Source: Bacteroidales bacterium UBA3844
GTDB taxonomy: Bacteria; Bacteroidota; Bacteroidia; Bacteroidales; Paludibacteraceae
NCBI GenBank assembly: GCA_002392915.1
Contig: DGHQ01000031.1
Coordinates: 1-64,000, forward strand
Length of the DNA stretch: 64,000 nt
Direction: 5' to 3'
Shown piece after piece: positions 1 through 8,445 of the stretch. The first letter of the stretch is position 1; each line of letters begins with the position of its first letter. A program made the position numbers and the translations under genes. Below the pieces are notes generated by a model. That model worked only from the letters and a program-made list of their open reading frames with translations, ran no database searches and was not told the DNA's origin.

Positions 1-617
1 ACTCTGATTTCGTCGTGAATGGCACTAACAATTCCAACGATTATTTCGTAAACTATGCTTTATCAGGCAACGCAGCTTATGCTTCTTCCATCACCGCCGA
101 CCACAAAAATGCAATTGATTGGCAGATCGCTAATGCAAGTGCAAAAGCGATGGAGGGAGTGAATGTGGGAGGGGAAGGATGGAACACCTTTGGCAATGTC
201 AATAATGGTGTAGCATTTGTGTCATCATCGGCATTTGAATATGTGAGCAAATCGTTGAATAAGTCTCTGGAATATTTTACAGAAGGTGTATCAACGACCA
301 AAGATATCCATTTCAAAATCCCTGATATAGAAATCAAAGGATGGAAATTTTCTCTTTTCGATGCGTACATTCATAATGTAGAAGCGGTAAAAGCGGCGGC
401 TACTACATTTAAGGTTATTGGTGGTACTTTAGGCGGATTAGGGATGATTATGACAGGCGTTGAAATTTTATATGGACAGAAAAATTTGATTGGAGAAGGT
501 GGTCTTGATTTAATCATGGGAGTTGCAGGATATTTTGGACCTTATGGAATAGCTGCCTCAGCCATTTATTTTGGAGGAAAATACATTTTGGAGGAAGCAG
601 GATATAAATTTTGGTAA
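1..617 (+). CDS. Rhs protein C-terminal end with putative pore-forming toxin domain (5' partial)
   Basis: This is the 3' end of an Rhs-family gene whose start lies before the window; the frame is open to base 1. The first ~155 bases match the later cassettes almost exactly (from about 1391 and 2749), ending in the shared text NASAKAME. The protein then diverges into its own C-terminal toxin-like domain of about 150 residues. That domain ends in glycine-rich hydrophobic stretches (GGTLGGLGMIMTG, then IMGVAGYFGPYGIAASAIYF) that look like membrane-inserting helical hairpins. Rhs proteins are known to carry polymorphic C-terminal toxins followed by an immunity gene, and here a small membrane protein begins 2 bases after the stop codon. 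The pore-forming role is inferred from hydrophobicity and from the membrane nature of the partner; no catalytic motif is visible. Confidence 0.75.
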   Translation, partial: SDFVVNGTNNSNDYFVNYALSGNAAYASSITADHKNAIDWQIANASAKAMEGVNVGGEGWNTFGNVNNGVAFVSSSAFEYVSKSLNKSLEYFTEGVSTTKDIHFKIPDIEIKGWKFSLFDAYIHNVEAVKAAATTFKVIGGTLGGLGMIMTGVEILYGQKNLIGEGGLDLIMGVAGYFGPYGIAASAIYFGGKYILEEAGYKFW

Positions 618-619
618 TT

Positions 620-1063
620 ATGATAATTCGATTTTTTGATTGGTTTATAGATTATTGGGTAATGCTCAATTATGTATTCTATAAGTTTTATAAACAATTT
701 TGGAAAGAATCAGACCCTCAAATTCGTGGTTTGATTTATGCTCCGCTGTGGGTATTATTCAATCTTATTGAAATTGTTTTTCTTTTAGATGTTTTTTTTA
801 ACTGCCGAATTTTGTCAACAATAATGGAAACTTATAATTATAAGTTTTTGATTGTTTTTTCTTTTTTCTTATTCTTTATACCAAATTATTTGTTATTATA
901 TTGTAAAGGGAAATGGAAAGATATTTTTAAGAAAATTGATACAGAAAGAGAAATGGAAGAAGTCAGAAGAAGACATAGAAATACTGTGATATATATTTGT
1001 GTTACTATGACTTTATTTTTAGTTTTTGTTATAGTAAAAGGTCTAATAAATCAGTTTGGGTAA
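620..1063 (+). CDS. Putative immunity membrane protein for the first Rhs toxin
   Basis: Small basic membrane protein of 147 residues from the ATG at 620, two bases after the Rhs stop; a TTG at 611 would overlap the Rhs end and is less likely. Three hydrophobic segments are visible, roughly residues 40-62, 75-95 and 122-144, separated by a charged loop rich in K, E and R (KKIDTEREMEEVRRRHR). Its position directly after a polymorphic toxin tip is the usual place for a cognate immunity gene, and membrane immunity proteins are typical of pore-forming toxins such as the pore-forming colicins. No family was recognised. Its sequence is very AT-rich compared with the Rhs part upstream. Confidence 0.6.
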   Translation: MIIRFFDWFIDYWVMLNYVFYKFYKQFWKESDPQIRGLIYAPLWVLFNLIEIVFLLDVFFNCRILSTIMETYNYKFLIVFSFFLFFIPNYLLLYCKGKWKDIFKKIDTEREMEEVRRRHRNTVIYICVTMTLFLVFVIVKGLINQFG

Positions 1064-1120
1064 TGTCGTAATTTGGTTAACCATAAGGATTTCCAAAGGG
1101 CGAAGCCCTTGCCCCACCAA

Positions 1121-1155
1121 TTCCGCGAGCCCGCAAGGGCGAGCGGAAAAGATTG
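1121..1155. repeat. Palindromic repeat at Rhs cassette boundary (copy 1)
   Basis: An imperfect palindrome with arms CCGCGAGCC and GGGCGAGCGG lies just before the second Rhs cassette. Nearly the same sequence recurs at 2474-2507 before the third cassette, and a cleaner hairpin lies at 3825-3855 after it. Just upstream, GGGCGAAGCCC is another small palindrome. It looks like a dispersed extragenic palindromic element. Confidence 0.6.
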
Positions 1156-1226
1156 ATGGCTGATGAATAGCCGACGAAGGCAACTGGCTCAACTACAACC
1201 GCTACCTCTATTGTCTTGGCAATCCT

Positions 1227-1985
1227 GTGAAGTTTGCCGATCCGACGGGAATGCAGATCGTCACCCCATCAGATTTGCCTCTCACTGGTCCGACAGGAGT
1301 TGTACCACAAAATGGAGGAGGGTTCGGAATTGTGAACATGAATTGGACATACGACGATTACAGCCAGAGTTATATCATGTCGTATGGCTACTCTGATTTC
1401 GTCGTGAATGGCACTAACAATTCCAACGATTATTTCGTAAACTATGCTTTATCAGGCAACGCGGCTTATGCTTCTTCTGTCACTACCGACCACAAAAATG
1501 CGATTGATTGGCAAATCGCTAACGCAAGTGCAAAAGCGATGGAGGCGGCAAGAGCAGCGGGAGATGTGGGAAGAAATGCGATGAACGTAATTTCTGGTCC
1601 TACTACATTTGAAAAAGTCAGTTTGGTTTCTTCTTTAATAGGAACAAATCAAACTTTTGAAGATGCTATATTCACTTTGGGCAAAGTAGATTTTGGTGAT
1701 TTAGGCACTGTTGGCAAGGTCATGACATCAACAAGCACTGCTGTTGCCATTGGAGGTGCTGCCATTAGTGGTTATGGAGGATGGAAAAATATTCGTGAAG
1801 GAAATACTGTCAGAGGTTCATTTGATATTGGCATAGCTTTTGCTGGTCTTGTGGGCACCTATATTGTAAGTAACTCTGCTCTTATTGCAGGGTGTGCATG
1901 GGCAGGACCTGTTGGTTGGACTTTAATAGGAGTGAGCGTCGCCTATTCCGTCACAGTCGCATTTATTGATATTATGGATAATTGA
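1227..1985 (+). CDS. Orphan Rhs tip 2 with glycine-rich hydrophobic toxin domain
   Basis: Displaced 3' fragment of an Rhs gene. Homology to the Rhs core starts before the listed GTG, at about 1170, with the readable text DEGNWLNYNRYLYCLGNPV, followed by the DPTG core motif; an in-frame stop at 1164-1166 closes the frame. No good start codon or ribosome site is seen, so it may be silent donor DNA rather than a translated gene. The part conserved with tip 3 runs to RAAGDVGRNAMN (about residue 119). The unique C-terminus of about 130 residues is hydrophobic and glycine-rich, with the pattern GGWKNIREGN..RGSFDIGIAFAGL and a second segment AGPVGWTLIGVSVAYSVT. Displaced tips next to full Rhs genes are known to recombine and switch the toxin. 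An immunity-like gene starts 12 bases downstream. Confidence 0.7.
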   Translation: MKFADPTGMQIVTPSDLPLTGPTGVVPQNGGGFGIVNMNWTYDDYSQSYIMSYGYSDFVVNGTNNSNDYFVNYALSGNAAYASSVTTDHKNAIDWQIANASAKAMEAARAAGDVGRNAMNVISGPTTFEKVSLVSSLIGTNQTFEDAIFTLGKVDFGDLGTVGKVMTSTSTAVAIGGAAISGYGGWKNIREGNTVRGSFDIGIAFAGLVGTYIVSNSALIAGCAWAGPVGWTLIGVSVAYSVTVAFIDIMDN

Positions 1986-1997
1986 AATATTGAAAAT

Positions 1998-2429
1998 ATG
2001 AAGGTATATATAGAAAAACTTGTGGCCAATTATATGAATGTGTGGAAAAAAGGACACGGAAGCTATTCTGGAGCCTGTAGTAATTTTGCATTGCACTATG
2101 GTGTTTCATTTGCTATGTCATTTTGTGGTGCTCTTGCTACATTAGGGCAATTTACAGACACAGATATCTTTGAATCCTATAGTGATTTTTTCAGAATAGA
2201 ATGGTGTAGCTTGGAACGATTTAATTCTGCTCTTGCTGTAATTGTCCCTTTTGTAGTGTTTTTCATTGTGTTGTATTCTTTTCTGAAATACAAAGATAGA
2301 TATCTTAGATTGTCAGAAAAATATGATATCTGTGATCCTATAAAAGATCTTATTAACTTCTTAAAAAGCTTTATTCCTGTTGTGGTATTAGCTATTTGTT
2401 TGGTTATAGCTACAACATTAAGGGGTTAA
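1998..2429 (+). CDS. Putative immunity membrane protein for Rhs tip 2
   Basis: 143-residue membrane protein starting 12 bases after tip 2. Hydrophobic segments lie near residues 32-50, 74-94 and 119-140. The N-terminus (VANYMNVWKKGHGSY) resembles that of the protein after tip 3 (LANYFNSYKKANGTF), and both share a three-segment membrane layout, so the two immunity candidates appear homologous. The call rests on position after a toxin tip and on topology. The family is not recognised. Confidence 0.6.
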   Translation: MKVYIEKLVANYMNVWKKGHGSYSGACSNFALHYGVSFAMSFCGALATLGQFTDTDIFESYSDFFRIEWCSLERFNSALAVIVPFVVFFIVLYSFLKYKDRYLRLSEKYDICDPIKDLINFLKSFIPVVVLAICLVIATTLRG

Positions 2430-2473
2430 ATAGTATGTTTATCTTCATTTTCTGATGATTCCAATTCCATCCA

Positions 2474-2507
2474 TCCGCGAGTCCGCAAGGGCGAGCGGAA
2501 AAGATTG
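2474..2507. repeat. Palindromic repeat at Rhs cassette boundary (copy 2)
   Basis: Second copy of the palindrome at 1121-1155, with arms around CCGCGAG and GGGCGAGCGG followed by AAAAGATTG. It lies at the same distance from the start of the conserved Rhs block as copy 1. Confidence 0.6.
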
Positions 2508-2578
2508 AGGGCTGATGAATTGCCGACGAAGGCAACTGGCTCAACTACAACCGCTACCTCTACTGCCTCGGCAATCCG

Positions 2579-3385
2579 GTGAAGTTTGCGGATCCGACGG
2601 GAATGCAGATCGTCACCCCATCAGATTTGCCTCTCACTGGTCCGACAGGAGTCGTACCACAAAATGGAGGAGGGTTCGGAATTGTGAACATGAATTGGAC
2701 ATACGACGATTACAGTCAGAGTTATATCATGTCGTATGGCTACTCTGATTTCGTCGTGAATGGAGCCAACAACTCAAATGACTATTTCGTAAGTCATGCT
2801 TTATCAGGCAACGCAGCTTATGCTTCTTCTGTCACTACCGACCACAAAAATGCGATTGATTGGCAAATCGCTAACGCAAGTGCAAAAGCGATGGAGGCGG
2901 CAAGAGCAGCGGGAGATGTGGGAAGAAATGCGATGAACGGACCGTCTTCGGGTGCTTTTTACGAATGGACTGTAGCAAAACCTTCGGATTCATTTTATTC
3001 CACATTTACAGACAAAAAGTATAATGGACATAGTATTGTGGATATAGGTTCTATGGCTTCAGGCAGTATTGGAATATCGACGGCATGGACTGAACAGGTT
3101 CTAGCTAGTGCTGGTGTAGACCTTCTCAGAAATTGTGGCACTGCAGGCAAAGTCTTGGGAGGTGCAAGTGTCAGTATAGGAGTTGTCGGCACATTTTTGG
3201 GTGTATGGGGAGGATTAGAAACATTAAATGCTGGTAATCCAAGAGGAATTCTAGATATAACGGCAGCTGGAGCTGGTGGTCTTACTGCAATATTTATGAC
3301 AGTAGGCATTATTGGATCTGGAGGTTGGTTTGTTGTTATTCCTTGTGCTATTTACGGAATTGCTGTAGGAGTTTATGATTGGTAA
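2579..3385 (+). CDS. Orphan Rhs tip 3 with glycine-rich hydrophobic toxin domain
   Basis: Second displaced Rhs tip. Core homology begins at about 2522 in the same frame (DEGNWLNYNRYLYCLGNPV), again without a convincing start; the GTG at 2579 is the valine of NPVKF. The first ~120 residues are nearly identical to tip 2 up to GRNAMN, then the sequence changes abruptly. The new C-terminus has a polar part (about 121-180) and a hydrophobic, glycine-rich part (about 190-268) with GVWGGLETLNAGNPRGILDI and GGWFVVIPCAIYGIAVGVYDW. The spacing of G-W-G-G, GN, RG and DI matches tip 2, so the two toxin ends look like diverged members of one family. A membrane immunity candidate follows after 15 bases. 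Confidence 0.7.
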   Translation: MKFADPTGMQIVTPSDLPLTGPTGVVPQNGGGFGIVNMNWTYDDYSQSYIMSYGYSDFVVNGANNSNDYFVSHALSGNAAYASSVTTDHKNAIDWQIANASAKAMEAARAAGDVGRNAMNGPSSGAFYEWTVAKPSDSFYSTFTDKKYNGHSIVDIGSMASGSIGISTAWTEQVLASAGVDLLRNCGTAGKVLGGASVSIGVVGTFLGVWGGLETLNAGNPRGILDITAAGAGGLTAIFMTVGIIGSGGWFVVIPCAIYGIAVGVYDW

Positions 3386-3400
3386 ATAAATGTTATTTAT

Positions 3401-3793
3401 ATGGTTAAAGATTATACAGAGAGGAGTTTAGCTAATTATTTCAATTCGTACAAAAAAGCAAATGGCACATTCAAAAGAAGTAATTTTGTGCTTAGTGGAT
3501 TAATTGCCATTGCTTTTTTTACTACTTTTTTGGTTATTCTTCTTTTTATGGAAAAAGTTTTTGGAATACCATTAGCTACATGGTATGATAGTGTGTTTTC
3601 AAATGGTTTTTCGGCCGTTGTCCTTCCAATGATTATATTTTGGTCTGTGTCGTACTACTGGATAAAACGTTTGAACATACAAGAAAAAGTCTGTGAAAAA
3701 TATTCTTGTGCAGAAGGTTACAAGTTTATGTTTTTTTGGGGAACTCTCTTCATTCCTGTTTTGATTATGGCAATTTTGATAGAATTTGTATAA
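3401..3793 (+). CDS. Putative immunity membrane protein for Rhs tip 3
   Basis: 130-residue membrane protein with hydrophobic segments near residues 29-50, 70-88 and 109-129. It resembles the protein at 1998-2429 in its N-terminal LANYFNSYKK motif and in topology. It begins 15 bases after the toxin tip. Function is inferred from position and from the membrane nature of the paired toxin domain; no known immunity family was recognised. Confidence 0.6.
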   Translation: MVKDYTERSLANYFNSYKKANGTFKRSNFVLSGLIAIAFFTTFLVILLFMEKVFGIPLATWYDSVFSNGFSAVVLPMIIFWSVSYYWIKRLNIQEKVCEKYSCAEGYKFMFFWGTLFIPVLIMAILIEFV

Positions 3794-3824
3794 TAAAATG
3801 AGGTTCTGTCCTTGTCCTAACCCC

Positions 3825-3855
3825 TTCCGCGAGCCATTGCGGGCTCGCGGAAAAG
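3825..3855. repeat. Perfect extragenic hairpin closing the Rhs cassette array
   Basis: TTCCGCGAGCC and GGGCTCGCGGAA form an almost perfect stem of about 12 base pairs around a five-base loop. It is related to the palindromes at 1121 and 2474 and ends the array. It has no T-tract, so it is not an ordinary intrinsic terminator. Confidence 0.6.
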
Positions 3856-3954
3856 AAAATGTGATGTAGGGGCGGTGCCTTGTGCCCGCCCTATTTTTTA
3901 GGAGCAACCATGTGGATTTCAAAAAGGGACAACCACAAGGGTTTGCCCATATGA

Positions 3955-4803
3955 TTACACTTCTAAGAATTTCTTCAACTCCTCCATCTTCTCCTTTGCC
4001 GCTTTCCTTCCCATTTGGTAGACATGCCTCATTTTTGTCTCATCTTGTTCGATGCGTCCGATCGGCAACTCTTCTTCCGGGTAGATTAGAAATGTATTTC
4101 CTAGTCGTTCCTGCTCTGAAATGTAATCCAATTCTCTGTTATACATATGATGGCGTGTGGCAAGGGCATTTGCGATAGCTGGTGTTTCCCGTAGTAGCCA
4201 ACGGAAAAGGGACATTCCTTTCGGACTCTTTTTCTTGAATCCTTTTGGTTGGGTTAGGATGACGACGTTGCGTCCGTATCCTTGCTGTTGGAAATATTCC
4301 AAAGGTATGGAATCTGCCATTCCACCGTCTAACAATCTTTTCCCATTTATACAGACTGGTCTAGAAATGATTGGCAATGAGGCTGAGGCACGAACCCAAT
4401 CCAGGGCTTCGTGGTCGATCTTAGGCAATTTGTGGTAGATCGCTTTTCCTGTGTCGACGTCGGTACAAACCACATGAAACTCCATTGGATTGTTTTCGTA
4501 GGTGTCGAAGTCGACGGGATCCAAATCGACTGGCATGATGTGATAACTGAATTCTGCTCCAACCCAATCGCCAGTTTTCAGCAGAGACCGTATTCCCATA
4601 TAACGTGGCTCATCCTTAAAGTCTATATTGTAACGTAGAGCTCTGCCAATCTGCTTTGACTTGTAGTTGCATCCGAAACTTGCTCCAGCGGACACTCCTA
4701 CAGCACCGTCGAATTCGATGCCATTCTCCATCATTTCGTCCATCACTCCTGCGGTAAAAAGGGCTCTCATTCCGCCACCCTCTAGCACCAAACCTTTTTT
4801 CAT
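3955..4803 (-). CDS. Patatin-like phospholipase family protein (YjjU/RssA-like)
   Basis: Predicted serine lipid acyl hydrolase of 282 residues. The protein opens with the glycine-rich oxyanion loop (LEGGGMRALFTAGV, residues 7-20). The nucleophile elbow GVSAG is at residues 36-40 (Ser38), and the catalytic aspartate sits in LDGGMADSIP (Asp159). Ser-Asp dyads in this order define bacterial patatins. No signal peptide is visible, so it is probably cytosolic or membrane-peripheral. It stands alone: the Rhs array converges on its 3' side and the SulP gene diverges from its start. The physiological lipid is unknown. Confidence 0.88.
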   Translation of the reverse strand: MKKGLVLEGGGMRALFTAGVMDEMMENGIEFDGAVGVSAGASFGCNYKSKQIGRALRYNIDFKDEPRYMGIRSLLKTGDWVGAEFSYHIMPVDLDPVDFDTYENNPMEFHVVCTDVDTGKAIYHKLPKIDHEALDWVRASASLPIISRPVCINGKRLLDGGMADSIPLEYFQQQGYGRNVVILTQPKGFKKKSPKGMSLFRWLLRETPAIANALATRHHMYNRELDYISEQERLGNTFLIYPEEELPIGRIEQDETKMRHVYQMGRKAAKEKMEELKKFLEV

Positions 4804-5062
4804 CGCGTTCTTGTTCCCGTAACAAATATTTAAATAATAATCGGCAAGTTATAAAGAAATTTTTATATGTGCAAATCAAGTATGTCGATGTTGTCACAAT
4901 TAATAAATCTCATCTGTTTTTAAGTGCCCAAAATCCTTCCAAATTTTAGAAAACAAGGGATGTTTTTGCATAAATTTTCAGACAGTGTGTAATAAGTTTC
5001 ATTTTTGGGTGATTTTTGGTTAAAAATATTGCCGTAAAACATATAATTTTACCTTTTTTTAA

Positions 5063-5070
5063 TAATTTTG
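5063..5070 (+). promoter_or_regulatory. Bacteroidota -7 element upstream of the SulP gene
   Basis: TAATTTTG fits the Bacteroidota TAnnTTTG -7 element and lies 30 bases before the SulP start codon. No clear -33 TTTG partner was seen. Confidence 0.45.
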
Positions 5071-5099
5071 CACAGTTTTTTTAAGAATAGATAGAAAAG

Positions 5100-6806
5100 A
5101 TGAGTCTAAAGGAAAAGATTTTTGCTCCTAAATTTATCGACTGTCTTAAGGGTTACAACAGTGGAGTGTTCACTGCAGACCTGATGGCCGGTATCGTTGT
5201 GGGCATCGTGGCAATACCGTTGGCTATTGCATTTGGTATCGCATCCGGCGTAGGTCCGGCAGAGGGTCTTATCACTGCGATCATCGCAGGATTCTTTATT
5301 GCGGTGTTGGGAGGATCCAAGGTTCAGATTGGAGGCCCTACAGGTGCGTTTATTGTGATTGTGTATGGAATTATCCAGCAACATGGATTGGCGGGATTGA
5401 TGATCGCCACGATTATGGCTGGTGTTATTCTGGTGTTGTTGGGCGTGTTCAAGCTTGGAAACATCATCAAGTTTGTGCCTTATCCTGTCACTGTGGGATT
5501 CACAGGTGGTATCGCGCTCACAATTTTCTCTACTCAGATGAACGATTTCTTCGGTCTTGGCATTGAGAAAGTGCCAGCAGACTTTGTTCATAAGTGGATT
5601 TGCTATTTCGAGAATTTCTCCCATGTCAACTGGTGGGCATTCGGAGTGGCAGCGGTAAGTTTGCTTATCATCATCTTCTCTCCAAAGATTTCAAAGAAGG
5701 TGCCTGGCTCATTGGTGGCTATCATCATCGCTACAATTGCTGTGTATTTCATCAAGGATCATGTCGACAATACAGGAATCAAGACTATCGGTGATCTTTA
5801 CGAGATGCCTGCAGGATTCCCTGCTCCAAGATTCCCAGATTTTGCTTTGGCTGAAGGTCAGACATGGCTTAGCGTAATCCAGAATTTGTTTCCAGCCGCA
5901 TTCACAATCGCAATGTTGGGCGCGATCGAAAGTTTGCTTTCTGCGATTGTTGCAGACGGTGTGATTGGCGACAAACATAATTCCAACACAGAGCTTATCG
6001 GCCAGGGTGTGGCTAATATTGTTGTTCCTTTCTTCGGAGGTATTCCTGCAACAGGAGCCATCGCCCGTACAATGACAAACATCAACAATGGAGGTAAGAC
6101 ACCAGTGGCTGGTGTGATTCATTGTGTGATCCTCACATTGGTATTGCTTTTCTTGGGCGACTTGGTTAAGTTGATTCCAATGCCATGTTTGGCGGCTGTC
6201 CTGGTGATGGTATCCTACAACATGAGTGGATGGAAGACATTCGTTTCATTGTCGAAGAATCCGAAGTCGGATTTCTCTGTACTTCTTACTACATTCTTCT
6301 TGACTGTTATCTTCGACCTTACAATCGCAATTGAGATTGGTTTGCTGCTTGCATTGGTTTTGTTCCTACGTCGTACAAACGAATCTTCAGTTGTAAGAGT
6401 GTTTGGCAAGGAGATCGACCCAAGCGACAATACAGACCTTCAGCTTCATGAGGAGAAACTTGTGGTGCCAGACGGAGTGGGAGTTTATGAAATCGACGGA
6501 CCATACTTCTTCGGTGTCGCTACTAAGTTTGATGATGTGATGAGTGCTGTGGCGGAGACACCAAAGGTGAGAATCATCCGTATGAGAAAAGTTCCATTCA
6601 TCGACTCGACAGGTATGCACAACCTTTCTGAGCTATGCCAGCAATCACACAAGGCTGGTATTCAGGTGATCCTATCTGGAGTAAACAACCACGTCCATGC
6701 AACTCTTCATAAGGCAGGTGTGGACAAGATTATCGGAGAGGAATACATCTGTGCTAATATCAACATCGCGTTGGAGAAGGCTGCGGAATACGTAAAAAAC
6801 AATTAA
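5100..6806 (+). CDS. SulP family inorganic anion transporter with STAS domain
   Basis: 568-residue SLC26/SulP-type permease. The first ~420 residues form many membrane helices and carry the sulfate-transporter signature region near the N-terminus (DLMAGIVVGIVAIPLAIAFG), then GGPTGAF and the GAIARTMTNINNGG segment. Residues about 450-560 form a cytosolic STAS domain (GVYEIDGPYFFGVATKF, VPFIDSTGMHNL). Substrates in the family include sulfate, bicarbonate and other anions or dicarboxylates; none can be chosen from sequence. It is monocistronic, with its own promoter-like element and a strong terminator at 6894. Confidence 0.93.
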   Translation: MSLKEKIFAPKFIDCLKGYNSGVFTADLMAGIVVGIVAIPLAIAFGIASGVGPAEGLITAIIAGFFIAVLGGSKVQIGGPTGAFIVIVYGIIQQHGLAGLMIATIMAGVILVLLGVFKLGNIIKFVPYPVTVGFTGGIALTIFSTQMNDFFGLGIEKVPADFVHKWICYFENFSHVNWWAFGVAAVSLLIIIFSPKISKKVPGSLVAIIIATIAVYFIKDHVDNTGIKTIGDLYEMPAGFPAPRFPDFALAEGQTWLSVIQNLFPAAFTIAMLGAIESLLSAIVADGVIGDKHNSNTELIGQGVANIVVPFFGGIPATGAIARTMTNINNGGKTPVAGVIHCVILTLVLLFLGDLVKLIPMPCLAAVLVMVSYNMSGWKTFVSLSKNPKSDFSVLLTTFFLTVIFDLTIAIEIGLLLALVLFLRRTNESSVVRVFGKEIDPSDNTDLQLHEEKLVVPDGVGVYEIDGPYFFGVATKFDDVMSAVAETPKVRIIRMRKVPFIDSTGMHNLSELCQQSHKAGIQVILSGVNNHVHATLHKAGVDKIIGEEYICANINIALEKAAEYVKNN

Positions 6807-6893
6807 AACAGACGAGAATGTTTATCTGATCTGTCAGACTGGGGTTAAACCATGTGTCTGCTGATTCTGACATAAATTGTTGTTTTGCTGATG

Positions 6894-6936
6894 AAAAAGC
6901 ACCATCGTTCAGAAATGAATGACGGTGCTTTTTTTA
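6894..6936 (+). terminator. Intrinsic terminator after the SulP gene
   Basis: AAAGCACCATCGTTC and GAATGACGGTGCTTT pair as a strong stem followed by a run of seven or more T residues, about 90 bases after the SulP stop. Confidence 0.85.
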
Positions 6937-7002
6937 ATTCATAATTCATAATAATGTCTCTAATTCACTCTGACAAAAATGGAATTCTATGGCCTCATGG
7001 TT

Positions 7003-7070
7003 CGAGGATTGTTAAGGGCGGAACGCCCTAACCTCTTTCCAAATGCGAGCCGTAAGGCGAGCACATATAA
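7003..7070. repeat. Interspersed 'GAGGATTGTTAAGGGCGG' repeat, single arm
   Basis: Carries the arm seen in paired form at 34049-34184 and 35950-36113: GAGGATTGTTAAGGGCGG, then the palindrome GGGCGGAACGCCC, then GCGAGCCGTAAGGCGAGCAC. Only one arm is present here. Just after it (about 7070) is TTTAACGTGAGTTTGATGAA, related to the second repeat family at 63391. The rest of the 560-base gap holds AT-rich DNA and the ThiL terminator; I see no gene in it. Confidence 0.6.
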
Positions 7071-7314
7071 TTTAACGTGAGTTTGATGAATTTAACAAAT
7101 TGATTATTTGATAATTAAAATCATTTTATGTGATTTTAAAATAAAAAACGTATGACAACATGAAATAATTTATTCCCTACGGGAAAACGTGATGTCATCG
7201 GCATATTATCCTATCTACCTATATTTAATCACTACGTGATATCCTTAATGATAACATAGGAACATTCCCCTTTAGGGGATATATTTAGTAATTGATGAAA
7301 ATGGATGGAAATAA

Positions 7315-7343
7315 ACAAAAAAAGACGGAGCATAACCCCGTCT
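7315..7343 (-). terminator. thiL: Probable terminator of the thiL transcript
   Basis: On the minus strand GACGG...CCGTC forms a short stem followed by a run of at least seven T residues, about 30 bases after the thiL stop codon. Confidence 0.65.
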
Positions 7344-7370
7344 AATTTCGCATTCTGCATTTGTAATTTA

Positions 7371-8420
7371 TCATTTTTGCAAAGAGTTCCATCCTTGAGC
7401 CTGGATGTCGATCTCTCCGCCTCCACGTGTGATCATTCGTGCACCAAGGTTTTCGGCAGTGATATGTCCGATGATTTTGATGTCAGGGCGTGGCACACCA
7501 GGAAGAGTGACTTCAGTCAATGCTTTGAATGTGTCGTGCATTGAAAGAGGAATAGTGAACAGAAGTTCATAATCCTCACCGCCGTTCATCGCTGCCATTG
7601 TCATGTTCATATTCATCTCCTCAGCCATCTGAGCTGTCAGGTAGTCGATAGGAATACGATCTTCATAGATTCGGCAACCTACGTGGCTCGCTTTGCAGAT
7701 GTGAAGCAGTTCAGACGACAAACCGTCGGAGATGTCCATCATGGATGTTGGCACGACGTTGATACGCTCCAACGACTCTATGATATCCTTCCTCGCTCTT
7801 GGTTTCAACTGACGCTCTATCAAATATTCTTTGCCTGCAAAATCTGGATCGGAACCCTTGCCTGAGTTGAATACCTCTTTTTCTCTTTCAAGAAGAAGCA
7901 AACCCATATATGCGGCTCCAAGATCTCCTGTCACACAAATCAAATCAGTGTCTTTTGCGCCGCTACGTTTTACGATCTTTCCTTCCTCTCCTTCACCGAT
8001 GCATGTGATGCTTATGGTAAGTCCGGTCAGTGATGCTGTTGTGTCGCCGCCGATCAGATCCACACCGTGTTCCTCGCATGCGATCTTCATTCCGGCGTAA
8101 AGTTCGTCAAGATCCTCCACACATAGTTTGGAACTTACTCCAAGTCCTACGACCATCTGTTTTGGTTTGCCGTTCATTGCGTAGACGTCGGAGAAATTGA
8201 CGATCGCTGATTTGTAGCCCAAATGTAGGAGAGGGCAGTAGGTGAGGTCGAAATGCACACCTTCAAGCAGCAAATCCTTCGTCACCAATGTTTTCTTGCC
8301 TGTATAGTCGAGTATGGCACAGTCGTCGCCAACAGCCAATTCCGTCGACTTGTTCACGATAGGGAACTCCTTCGTAAGTCTGTCGATCAATCCAAATTCT
8401 CCAAGTTCTTTAATCTGCAT
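7371..8420 (-). CDS. thiL: Thiamine-monophosphate kinase ThiL
   Basis: 349-residue kinase of the PurM/HypE/ThiL fold that phosphorylates thiamine phosphate to the cofactor thiamine diphosphate. Visible landmarks are the N-terminal GEFGLIDRL, the metal/ATP-binding GDDCAIL (about residues 27-33), LLEGVHFDL, the NFSDVYAMNGKPK segment, GGDTTAS, CVTGDLGAA and MDISDGL. All are in the usual family order and the length is normal. A palindrome at 8446-8473 separates it from the upstream Mur ligase gene on the same strand, so it is probably transcribed on its own. Confidence 0.95.
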   Translation of the reverse strand: MQIKELGEFGLIDRLTKEFPIVNKSTELAVGDDCAILDYTGKKTLVTKDLLLEGVHFDLTYCPLLHLGYKSAIVNFSDVYAMNGKPKQMVVGLGVSSKLCVEDLDELYAGMKIACEEHGVDLIGGDTTASLTGLTISITCIGEGEEGKIVKRSGAKDTDLICVTGDLGAAYMGLLLLEREKEVFNSGKGSDPDFAGKEYLIERQLKPRARKDIIESLERINVVPTSMMDISDGLSSELLHICKASHVGCRIYEDRIPIDYLTAQMAEEMNMNMTMAAMNGGEDYELLFTIPLSMHDTFKALTEVTLPGVPRPDIKIIGHITAENLGARMITRGGGEIDIQAQGWNSLQK

Positions 8421-8445
8421 AGTTTCTTAATTAGCTTATATCACA

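Noticed and set aside
6990..7020. GGTTCGAGG text resembling a tRNA T-arm
   Set aside because: It belongs to the interspersed GAGGATTGTTAAGGGCGG repeat; no acceptor or anticodon stem can be formed around it.
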